A DNA stretch of 64,000 bases, taken from the NCBI RefSeq assembly GCF_028583425.1, contig NC_072806.1:38238001-38302000 (forward strand). Direction: 5' to 3'. Shown piece after piece: positions 12,001 to 24,000 of this stretch. The stretch comes from Eublepharis macularius (taxonomy: Eukaryota; Chordata; Lepidosauria; Squamata; Eublepharidae). Each line of letters begins with the position of its first letter. Within the stretch, counting starts at the first letter, position 1. A model generated the notes under the pieces. That model saw only the letters and a program-made list of their open reading frames with translations, did not search any database and had not been told where the DNA came from. Both the position numbers and the translations under genes were made by a program.

Positions 12001-15000
12001 ATTCAACGGGGGCTTCGGATCTGAAAGCTTGGTGCCATCCGGCTGCCTGGTTTGGCCGCCTTTGGAGATGATCCCGCAACAGCTAAGGCTTTCTCCCACA
12101 ACGACGTCTTTAATCAGACAGCCCTCTCAGCCCTTGCTTTTGGGGTAAAGCTTTGGCAATGCCTACAGGATTGGGGATTATGCCCTTCTCCTAAGCAGAT
12201 CAAACATAATGAATGCCCATCCGTTTTGGTCATCTTAGTGTTGCAACTTGCACAATGCGCTTGAACAAGGCTTTATCAGCCATCGTACTCACTCTGCTTG
12301 ATGAAAAACAATAAAAGAGAAAAAATGCTACAAATGCAATGAAGCTTCGATGACAGTCTCAGCTAAGAACCTCTCTAACCGGTGGCAAAAGAGGAACTGA
12401 GGGTACGAGGGGTGCCCTGCCTCCCTAAGGGGCTGTTTCGGTGGGAAAACAGCCACGCAAGTGCACGAGAGGTGAGGGCGCCCTCTAGTGGTTTTAAAAG
12501 AATATAGCTATGAAATCTCCGATCGTCAGAACTGCACACGTGCAGCGTCATGTGGGACTGCACAAGAAGACCGAAAATGAACCTACATTCTTTACTCCAA
12601 CCTAGGAAATAAGCGTCAGATTTCTGGGCACACGCTGAGAATTTTCATCTGCACACTTTTTCTGGTAGTCCTCCTACCTCATCTCCCATCATGCTCCACA
12701 GCTGTATCAAAGGCAGCCCCGTCACACTGTCATAATTGGTAACCTGGAAAGAGAGATGCCAATTAACACCCATGAAGAGATGGGCTGTTTCGAGAAGGAG
12801 CATGACAGCAGCACTCTGGCAGGAAGCTGTCTGAAACAGAGCACCTAAAGGCTCAGGAGGGGCAGCTCCAGGGTCAACACCAGCCCCGTCCGATCTTCAC
12901 TCCATCCCCTCCCCAAAAGTGACTCTTGGGCAGAAGCCAGCCATAGTTCTGTACGGGGATTCGCTAAACATACCACTCCAGTGAGCGTACCTGTGCCAGC
13001 AACGGCGTGCCTCGAGTCATTTCGCTAACCGCTGTGTCAGCTTCTGATGAAAAGTGGTCTTCATCTTTGATGCAGCGGGGAGGGAGAAGGGATGAAAGAA
13101 AAAGTCACTCTGAGAATCGGCTGAACCTACTGTCAAGGCAACGTTGAACACAGAGGAAAAACTGATGCTATAATAGTTACTTTAAAATGTTATGTTACCT
13201 TTCCACCCAAATAGTGTCTCCGAAGGCAGAAAATAATTGCATACGGTATACCCGCCCCCCCGGACTTCACTACTTCCCTCACTGCAGTCCAGTTCATTGT
13301 CCGAATGCTGCCTTCCTCTACACAAGAGCTCTCCCTGCATGTAGACAGCCAGCACGCCAAGGAGGAAACGACAAGGTGCCTAAGGATCCTCTTTATCACT
13401 CTCCTACTTCTGAGCTTTGTGCATTGGAGGAACAGCTTCCAAGCAGGGAGGTAAACGACAGCATTTAGCGTGATTGACTTCATACCTCATGCAGCATCTT
13501 GAGTCTCCTCAGCTAACACAAAGATTAGGAAACGTTTGCTGTTCTTTCTTCCAAATGGGGATCTGGGGTCCTTTTCCCTCCCCCCCCTCAGATACACAGA
13601 CGGGGGGGGGGAACGCACCTGCTTGTGAGCTGGAGGGTGCCTCCCATTTTATGATCTGCAAGCTACCATTTTCTCACATAACCTAGTAAGTACAGTAACC
13701 TCTACCTTATTTTTACTGACTTCGTTTATACCTTGCGCCTTCCTCCCCATTAGAGACCCAAAGCAGCTAACATAATTCTCCTCTCCTGCATTTTATCCTC
13801 ACAACAACCCTGTGAGGTACAGCACCTGTGTAACCAGAAGCAGCAGCGCCTAAGCTCAAATATGCAATCCTGCATAAATCCCTCCCCCTGGTGTGCACAC
13901 GGGTCTCTCAACCGAACGGCTGCAGAGGGCCCAATCCACAGAACGTGACTGCAAAGCATCATTCACATAGCCTGGATTAAGCTTTTCATACCTTCCCTAA
14001 ACATTGTATTCAAAATATACACAACTACATAAGCCCCAAACGCCCAAGCCTGCATTACCTGGAAGGGGCACTATGTTGTCCAACAGGACTTCAGCTCCTT
14101 GGAAAGGGAGTGTTACAAAGTCAGACCTTTAAAAAACACAAAAAGTGTCTAATACAAGAAATATTTATTAGTAGCATGTTGCGACACAGGATGACAGCGT
14201 GTGTTGTGATACAGAGGCCTGGGTCCAGACTACATTTCCTGCTTATTCATGGCATTTCCCTCAGTGGAACAGAGTTTTCCTGCTTCCCACGTCCTGCTGC
14301 CACCTAAATCCCACACCTTGGGGAGGGATCCTGGTTTAGCAGCAGGGCATCTGCCTTGCGGGCAGGTCTCAAGATCAATCCCCAACAACTCCAGTTGAAA
14401 AGGACCAGGCAGCAGGTGACGTGAAAGACCTCAACCTAAGTCTACCTGGAGAGGTGCTGCCAGTCAGAGTAGACAATATGGAATCTGATAGCCTGACTCA
14501 GAAGAAAGCAGCCTCATGCGTTCACCTTAAACTACAGTGCATTTAATAAACCCGCCAGATAAGTCCCTGTTGCCTAAACTTCTGAAAGTCAAGGCAAGAC
14601 ATCTTTTCTTAACTGAAACTTGGGCATTCTTCTCACTTGTATAAAGAGGATCAGAATAAAACAATTACCAACTTGAAGAAGATCAGCAACTCATGCAGAG
14701 ATTAATAGGCTGCCTCCTCTGCAGGCAGAGGGTGCAGCTGCACAACCAACCCCGGTACAGGTACTTTGGAAGAAGGCACAGACACAGCTCTCCCCATGGG
14801 GAAGGGGTAAAATGCATGGGGAGAATGCTTGAAACACACAGAAGACGTACTTTTACTTTTGTCTTACAGCAATGCGGCTTCAAGTTCAATGAAACAGGAC
14901 ATGAAGTGTGTGTCTCCCCCCACCCCCAAATCAGCCTGACTTTCCTGACCACCACACCTGCCACCAGATACCAAAAAGAATGGATAGCTTTTGCACAGAG

Positions 15001-18000
15001 AAAGACACACAAGAAACGCAGGGCTTAATTGGCAATCTAAAGTCAGCAAGCCATTCAAGGTTCACACCACCTTTCCCTCTGCACTTTTTTTTTAAACACG
15101 GAGCAGAGAAATGTGGAATTCCACCCTGCTCACCTGATCTGCCTGAGCGTGTCGATTTTGACTCTCTCATATCCACCGTAGTCCACGTATCTGATCTCCA
15201 CTTCACCAGCATCTTTGAAGTAGCCAACGACTTGCGCTCGCCACCAGGCACCATCCATGCCAGGGGCAGCACAGACTACGCCAACTGCAGGAGGACCATT
15301 GAGAAGGGGGTTAGTGTGCCCCTCCCCCAAAGAAGAATACCCTACAAACTGATTCCCAGAACTGGCAAGAGGCCAGGATGACAGACCACCACGAAAAGGA
15401 ACCAGTGAAATCTTCCACAGAGGGGAATCAAAACCGGAGCTGCAACCCACCAGTTACTGACATCATTGGTTAACTCAAGTTGGTTGTACTTGACACCCAC
15501 TCAGAAAAACAACTTAAGGAGATTCCTATTTGCATAATTTTTAATTTTAATTCATTACATTTATATTCTGCCCTCCCCGCATCAGCGGGCATAAATAAAG
15601 ATGTGAAAGTTCTGTAAACGCTGAAGCCACAGAAAAACAGTTTTTCCTGCAACAGGAAAAGTGGGATATACGTATTTTGATTCATAAATAAAAGTAAATA
15701 GTTAAAGAGATGCCTTCAACTTGGAAGGTCTCGGTATCCCAAGCAAACATGGCAGTGTGTCTCCAAGTGGGCCTACATATACGCAGGAGTTTTCCTCTCC
15801 ACCGAGAGGCTCTCAGAAGTTGATTTTGTTCTTGTAAACCAGGAAGAACCAAAACTGGAAGACTTTTACTCCACTGATCAGTGATATTTGACTCTACGAA
15901 ATGCAATTAAGAGAGCCAAACGCCATCAAATTACGCAACTAAGTATTACTGGTAATTGACATGTTGATAGATAATCCATAAAATTTCTGCAGCATGAACA
16001 CTGGTTGTCAAGTGCCACAACACAAGGAAGTGCCACAACACAAGGTTACACAGTCAAAAATATACACAAGAGTAACTTGTGCAATTGTTCTAGCTCTCTG
16101 GCATAAATCTATGCACCCTTTACATTTCGATTCCTGGCAACAGTTCCCTCTCTCATTCCCCTTTCTGTAAAACATCTCTATGAAACATTTTTTGTCCCAG
16201 AATAGGCTTTGCTTGCCTTTCTCTTCAACTTAAAAGTTATCATTTTCTTTTTAAAAGAACCGTATTTGATTTTGTACTGAGCCCATTTGGTTCTGGAGCT
16301 ACCTGTTGCACATCCCTGCTCTAATGCCACAACTTCCAAGATCCCAGGGTTATAAAACACTTGGCTAACCTCTGAGTTTCTGCATGACAGCAAAAGTGAT
16401 CGCCCCGATAGTGGTCAGTGACAGCAACACTTTCTTCTTTCTACTAGACAACACTTGCTGCTTATAGCAGAGCTGTGGCTGATAACTGCATTAGAAGTGT
16501 CCGGAACCACTCAACTGATTTATGCCAACAAGTCACTGGAGATCTACAGCACTCCATTCACATCAAAGAGCTACTAGAATTTCTGTTCCAAAGTCTTCAT
16601 TGCTTCGCCCCTCTGTGGCATCAGAACAGGTCAGCCAATGGCAAAGAAGCAACGCAGGCAGAGGTCAGAGAACAAAGGAGACTAGGGCAGCTATGTGGTT
16701 TGATGACAGACTGTTTGATACTGATGAATCTAGTCTGAAAAAAAGATCTTTGTTCCACATATGTCTGGATAAGCGTGTGTGCAAGTACACAGCATGGAGA
16801 TCCTAAACCTAGATTGCTTATTAATTCTCACTGCTAACCCTCAAAGGTAGGACAGAGCAGATGAGGCTACGAGATGGGCATGGTCTGCCTGGGTGGATGC
16901 AGGGAGAAAGCAACTTGCCCAGGAAGGAATCTGGAGCAGTGACCACAGTTTATTCTTTGCCACTGTGAGGATATCAGCTCCCACCAAGGCCCAGCCAGCT
17001 TCACATATTTCCTTCTAAGAAGTCCCAGGAAATCACGTTGCAAGGTGCTTACCTTCCACAGGCGTTGGCATAGTCGGAATTCCAGGCTGGGAATAGCAGA
17101 GGTACATCTGCTCGTCTAAGCTACGCAGGACATGAAAAGTGGGGTGCGTGTGCTGCTGTACAAAGAGATGCCCAGCGTTGACTTGATTAACCACTATTAC
17201 TTCCACCGTGACTCCGTCGGGAAGCATGAGCTGCCACAGAGGAAGGAGAGAATCTATTTACTTTTTTACTTATGTATTACACACACATGTGCGTACCACA
17301 CATCAGGAAGGGGACTCACAGGACAAAGGAAATGCAAGATGCCTCCAAGAGGGAGCTTTGTGGTTGCTACCACCAACCTAGTTTGCTCATACTCTGATGC
17401 TGCAACTAGGATATTGTTACCATTTCGGACTGTTTCCTACAGGACCCTAAACAACAGCCGCAGCTGGCCATGCTGCATGGATTTTTCCAGTCTGCACAGG
17501 AGCTCTCGGCTGTTCGATATTGTGTCTAGGCAAACTCAGTGTAGCTAGTTCCAGGGCTTTTTTCCAACACAAGTCAGCAGCACAAAGCTGCAACAACACA
17601 ACTTGGGAGAACGGGCTGCTATAATGCAGATGTCTAAAAGCTGCAGCACAAACAAGATGCAAGAGAGAAAAGAACCTTTTGATTTGCCCAAAGGAAAAGC
17701 TGTTTAGGTAGCAGAGGCAGGCCACAGTTTCTGACCCAAGAGTACTCTCTTGCTCCACTTAATATTTTCCCTAAAACGTCTGGTACCACGGGCAGCGGTA
17801 CTTAAAAACAGGAACCACATTTTACTTTACACGCAACGAGATGTAGTTTCCCCCTACTACGGAGGTTTACAGCGCAATCCTAAGCAGAGTTACTCCAGTC
17901 TAAGCCCACTGAAACGAATGGGCTTAGAAGGGAGTAACTCTGCTTAGGACTGCACTGCTAGTTTATTAACATCAGGCTTGTCATCCCCTAGGATTCACTC

Positions 18001-21000
18001 CAGTAGGTAAGACACCTGCCCCCAAGGACAAGCCTGTGTCCTGCAAGCCCACACAGAATCCAGGATCTGTTATCTGCCTGCAAGAAACGGTGTGATGCAA
18101 CAACCTGACCTTGACAAGTTAGTGACTTGGCTTCTTTAAAGGCACACACAGGGAAACCAGAGTCCATCCTTACCCAGGAAGTCATAGGGAGGGAATGCAG
18201 GGGCATTGCAGGAGGGGGCAGAGCATAGACATTGGCGAGGCTCAAATCTTTGAACTTCTTGCCAATCAAATTCAAGGCTTTGTCAACATTTTGCTGGGAG
18301 CCTAAGCAGAAAAGAGAAGCAGCAATTATTGTATAAGCATAAACCCAGAAGGTTCAAAGCAAACTGTCACAACGACCTTACACTTGAGACTGAGAACCGT
18401 GTACAGCTGTTATTAATACAAGTGAATAACAGTTCATTTGTATACCACTTTTCTGGACAGATTAGAACCCACTCAAAGCTGTGAATAAAGCCAGTGTTAT
18501 TATCCCCACAATACAGCTGGTGAGCTGGGGCTGAAAGGAGTGGCTTACCTGAGGCCACCTGGTGATTTCACAGAAGTTGTAAGAGTCAAACCACCAAAGC
18601 GCTGCAAAGCAGCTCAACCACTACAGTATACCAGCTCTACACCTGCGCACGTAACAGTCAACCAGGCAGGGAGATTTGAACAACGGCAGGTAAGTCTGTG
18701 GCAGAGACGGAATTTGAACCCAAACTGTCCAAGGTCTAGGCCTCCATGCTATCTAGAGAACCTCATTGGCCCTTAAATTGTTATACTACTACTTTATCCC
18801 CCCCACCCCAGCCCTTTAAAGTGTGTTGAGCTGAAGACAACCAGTGGCCCAGGACATGCAGTGGACTTGAATGCAAAGCGGAGAGTAGAATTTAGGCCTC
18901 CCTGACTCTAGGGAGACACTAACGCACTGACAGTACGTAGGGAGACAGCAGTACCAGTTTCTGTAACACTCTTCATTTGCAGGACTGGATGGAACCCGAA
19001 ATAGCTGGGGGAGGAGGCACAAGTGGGGCAGCCAGCTTAAGTTGATCTTTGATCTTTGAAATGGGCAGGTTTCAGGTTTGTACGGCTGCTAACTGTCCTG
19101 GAAGCACGTGTGCCTAAATACCCCACAACCCCCCCCCACTGCAACCTGCAGGTGTTTTGAGCAAATCGGGCGTGCCATTGAATGAACTCATCATACTAGC
19201 TGATGTTCCCGCTAGATCCCTAAAGGGATCCATCCCACCTCACCTTCTATATGGCAGATCTGGAAATCCTGAGCATAAGAAACTGTCGAAATGTAGATCT
19301 TGGCACCAGACGCTTGTTTCAGGAAGCTCACGTACCGCCCCTGCTTACCGATTAGCCGTCCAACTAAATGCTACAGGGAAAGGACACACAGAAATCACTA
19401 GAGAAGATAACCTTTTCAGAGGGCGAAACCTGAAACGGCCGACACAGTGGCCATAAACCGAACGCAATTCAACACAAGAATTTGCACAGAATCGAAGCTA
19501 TTCCTTGGGTCAGAGTGGCAGCAAGTCTATCTGGCAACACTACAGGGTTCCCAGTCTAGAACACATGCTTATAAAGCAGTAATAAAGAATCGAGTGATTC
19601 CTGATGATCTGGAAACATTAGATCATCAGGCAGAAAGAGATAATTAAATGGTTTCCAAAGAGGAGTCATTTAACTCCAAGTAATAGTTTTGCCACTGAAG
19701 GAAGCAGAGTGGGACAAAGACCTTTCAGCATCTGGGTCTTTACACAGGAAGATCCAGCAGGGACAGGATATTGCTGCATGTTACTGAACCCAACTTAAGC
19801 CACATAGTAACAAGCAAGGGTTGGGAAACCTTGCCAGTTTAGACTGGTGGACTTCCAAGGACATCTGTCCTTTAGCTACAGAAGTGCCAGAAATCCAACC
19901 TGCAACTCAGAGGATTGTGGCCCAGTGGTAGAGTGCTTGCTCTGCATGCACAAGGTCCTAGGTTCAATTCCCAGCATCTCCACCTAAATATCTCAAGCAG
20001 CAAGTACTGGGAATCTCTGCTCAAGAGCCTGGAAAACCTCTGCCAAGTATGACCCGGCAATACTCAACAGTTTCGGAGAAATGCATTCAAACAGGCTGTG
20101 GATTTAAAAAAAAAATAGAGCTGTGTTTTTACTGCAGACAGAGCAAATAATTTGCTCTAGTTCCAGTTGCTGCCACCACCTCTACACCAGATTGTAGTTG
20201 CAACCAATCAGGCAGCAAAGCAGGCGGAAGCTTTATGCTTTGGCTCCTGCCAAAAATCGGAAGGGAGGAAGCCTCTTTCATGTTACTAATGTACCCCCCT
20301 TTCCATCTTTCGTTGTTCACAGCAGTGGCACCTTTCTCCTGTGCAAGGCGGTCACTGAATAATTTGGGCTATATACTTGCTGCATTTAAACTGACTTCAG
20401 CTTTGCTTCACCTGTTTTGGTTGCTGTAAACTGCTTCAAGCTCCCCAGTGGACTGGGCAGAAGGACATACATTGCAGAAGACAGAAAGAAGGTGCTTCTA
20501 ACAGATGGAAGAATATCCATCTCTGAACTCTGAAAATGAACAGGGTGCAGGGGAGAATGCTAACCCCTTGCTAAATTCACCCAGCTAGTTAGCAGGCCTT
20601 ACTGCTGAATTGGGTGGAAGGGAAAAATGTCACGCCCCAACCACTGCTTTCTGGCATAGACCCCAACAGCTCCTGACTGGCTGACAAAATACAACAAGCC
20701 TCGTAAATGTTCCCATTTGCAAAATGCCTTTGCAAAATCAGGTCTGGTTCACATAAAGCATTTGGTAGTAGAATGGACGGCACCATTTTGAACTACAGGT
20801 GGCAGATGACGTTTTGGAAAGCTCCCATACGTTAAGACTCCATGTGCAACTGTTTACATTTGGCAGAGGGCATTCCAAAAGAATATCTACCATCTACAGC
20901 TTGAAGTGGTGCAGTCCATTCTACCACCGTATTCCTGGCCATGCGGGAACCAGGCTTAGAACCTGTAGCTTTGGCGTAACTCCATTCCTCTCCCAAACCT

Positions 21001-24000
21001 GTACAGTAGCCAGAATCTTTTCCCCCAGGACATGCTTCAGTAGACGCCAAATGTGATCCCTCCCTAGACACGCCCTTTCCCACTACTCCCAACAGCTGTA
21101 CCTGCTCTGTTTTGAACACTAGAAGAAATGTGAGTGTTCTGAAGTTTAAGTATTGCTTGACCAATGGTCCACACGCTAACTGGACACACACGGGTGTTGC
21201 AAGCTGCAAGCCTGGCTAAAGTTGCGAAATCCCACCAGCATTTCCGCTCATTTGGGCCAACCTATTCAGCAACCCACTACCTGAATTATTCTGTTCATGA
21301 TGCAGCCATATGCAAAGCAAGTTTGTGTTACTGCCAGTGAGACGCCATCAGAGGAATAGTTTGATTATTACCTTTGGTACCTCAATCTCCCAGATAACAA
21401 ACTCCGCCTTATTTGATTCAGCTCCCAAGTTCTGGCAACCGCTGTCCACAGAATCCATGCTATTTACATCTGAACCTATTTTTTAAAAAAGAAAAACACA
21501 GCACTGAGACAGACTGGACAGCTCGGAGATGAAAGAAGGTGCATTTTTCTGAATCGCAGAACCCAAGAATCCCACTGGAGGGTGCTTCTTACATTTCTTA
21601 TGCCTGCAACGATAAACAGAAACACTGCCTAGCACTGGGGTCCACAGCTTTTTACACTTAACGAACCAAACAATGTGAAAATTCAGAGCCAAAGATCAGA
21701 GGGCCACCCTAAGGAAGCCCATTCACCTAGCTGAAAACATACAACCTACAAGTGATAATTGACATGCAGATTAATAAGCCTGTAACATTTCCAGAGCCTA
21801 AAGCTTGTTGTTCTTAGTCCTTAATAAGGAACTGGCACACACAAGGTCACACAACAACCAATAAATATACAGGAGCATGTTGCACAATTCAGTGCACTGG
21901 CATAAAGCTGTGCATCTGAGGGCCAAACTACAAGTGACGCCTGACACAGGTTGGACCCTTGTCAGCTTCTCTCAAGTTTTGATGGGAAATGTAGGCAGCT
22001 TGGCGGAATGTTGGACAAGTGACAGTTGAAAAGTCCACTGGACAGCAGTCGGAGAGCCAAGCTGCAAGACCAGGACGTGCCTACATTTCCCATCAAAACT
22101 TGAGGGAAGCTGACAAGTGTCCAACCTGTGTCAGGCGTCACGTGTAGCTTGGCCTTGAGACTGCTGGCAACTTTTCCCCTCTATAATTTCCCCTTCTGCG
22201 GAGCCTCTCCAAGGGGCCCTTTCATGCAATAAAATCTTTGCCTACCATTCCCTTCTCATACTGCTTATTGTAGCATCCCAACTACTCCTTCAATATGCCT
22301 TAAGGAAGATTTCATTTTCTTTTTAAGAGCCACATCTGGACTGAATCTGGCTCTAGAGGCACAAGAGGAAGACCCCTGCTTAGACTCATACGAAACAAAG
22401 TCCTCGCAAAACCTGTGGACTAAGGCGGCGTAGCTATGATTGCAGAGGCCGATGGTTCAAATCTCAACAAGCTACATTTGCTCAGTCCCTTATCTGCAAT
22501 TCAGAGAGAACACTGGCTGATTTTACAGGACTGCTGTAGGACTACCATAGTAAAGTACATATTTTGAAAACTAGGAGTGCTATTCAAGAAGAATAACATT
22601 TGTATAGCATTTGCATTTGCTATACAAATGCTAAGAAAAATCTTGAAACGTCTTGCAGTTCTTGGGGCTCCCCAGATTACCAGCAGCCCAAGAAAAGCTG
22701 CAAGCTATGTAAACAGGCCATGTAAACAGGCATCCAACAAATACTGGACATGATTAATACGCACCATTGTTTCTAGTTCAATAAGCAGAGCAGACAAAGG
22801 GGGAAGGAGCCCCGTGCAAGGAACATGAGAGCCGCCCTTCTGTTTTGTGTCCCTTCTTCCGTTACAGAAAACTCAGAACAATCAAAAGTATTTCACTCTG
22901 CAAGTTGTTACGTTCTGGAATTCCCCGCCAGAGGACAGTAGCAAAGACAGCTGTAAAAGGGGACTGACAGATTGGCAGAGGAGACGCCCGTCAATGGCTA
23001 AGAGCCACGGTGACTGAAAGGAACCTCCAGATTCAGAAGAACAAGATTCGGGTCCGGTAGCACCTTAAGGACCAACCAGACTTCCATGATACGAGCTTTT
23101 GAGAGTCGAAGTTCCCTTCTCGAAAGCTTGTACTGTGAAAATCTAGTTGGTCTCAAGGTGCCAGTGGACCCGAATCCATCTTCAGAGGCAGTCAACCGAG
23201 GAGGAACACCCACAGAAAGCCTTGGCCCCTAAGCCCTGCTGCTGGCCACTGTAGGAAACAGCCTGCTAGAGTAGGTGGTCTTCTGGTCATTCAGACCACC
23301 CCTTTAGCAAAAGGAGGGCAGCCAAACCCCACCAACTTGCTGCCCCCAATGAAGGACCTTGAAAGAGATGTCAAGGGGTGGGGCGGTGGGGCTGATACAG
23401 CTCTTCAAATTCTCATTTAAAAAGGGAGTCCTTTTCTTTCAGATGATGCTTCGACCCCATACCAAGTAGTTTGAACTGCAGTAATTGTTATCAACCTTGA
23501 GTGCGCCAATGAAAAGGCAGGATCCCCGGGAAAAAGACCCACTAAAACAAAAGAGATCATGCAGAGATCTCCCTTCCACCGAAGGTGTAATTTGGCTACC
23601 AAAGGAGCCACAAGAGGGACTGAAGTCCCAGGGGTGGGAAGGGGGGGGGGCTCTTTGACCTCCAGTGTTTCCACAACCCCCCTCCCCATGAGCAACTTTT
23701 AAACCCCAGTGGGGGGAGGAGAGGCACAAGCCCCATATAGGGGCTCATCTTTCAACAGTGTTAACCCCCTATATACCCAGCATTATGTTCAAACCACATT
23801 GCCCCCTCCAAGCTACTTTTTATAGTTAAATTATACCCAGGGAGATGTGATCACAGACCCCAAACATTCTGTTTGGCTCGGCCCTCCATCCTGAACATAC
23901 AGGCTTCAGCGGCAAGACCAACTGCTCACGAGTCACCTTGCAAGGAAAGGCGCTGCGATTGCCTGCACCTGATGCTACCATAGCACATGTATCTTAACTT

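Larger units (their letters stand above)
3712..12600 (-). mobile_element. DIRS-type tyrosine-recombinase retrotransposon fossil, split by a CR1
   Basis: A DIRS1-like element on the minus strand in AKAP1 intron 10. Parts, in transcript order: a gag-like region at about 11800-10260; reverse transcriptase from about 10240, interrupted by the CR1 at 5225-9603 and continuing to about 4740; and an RNase H-like region with [11 protein letters not shown] and [13 protein letters not shown] around 4640-4420, followed by the DLFTTKEN region common in DIRS pol. The ends are inverted: 3713-3809 and 12503-12590 share GATCGGAGATTTC and the GTGCAG words in opposite orientation, as DIRS elements have inverted rather than direct terminal repeats. 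The copy is broken in many places and old. No recombinase region was recognised. Confidence 0.8.

Noticed and set aside
19912-19990. Possible tRNA-Ala gene
   Set aside because: A and B boxes are good, but the acceptor stem does not pair and a SINE body follows.
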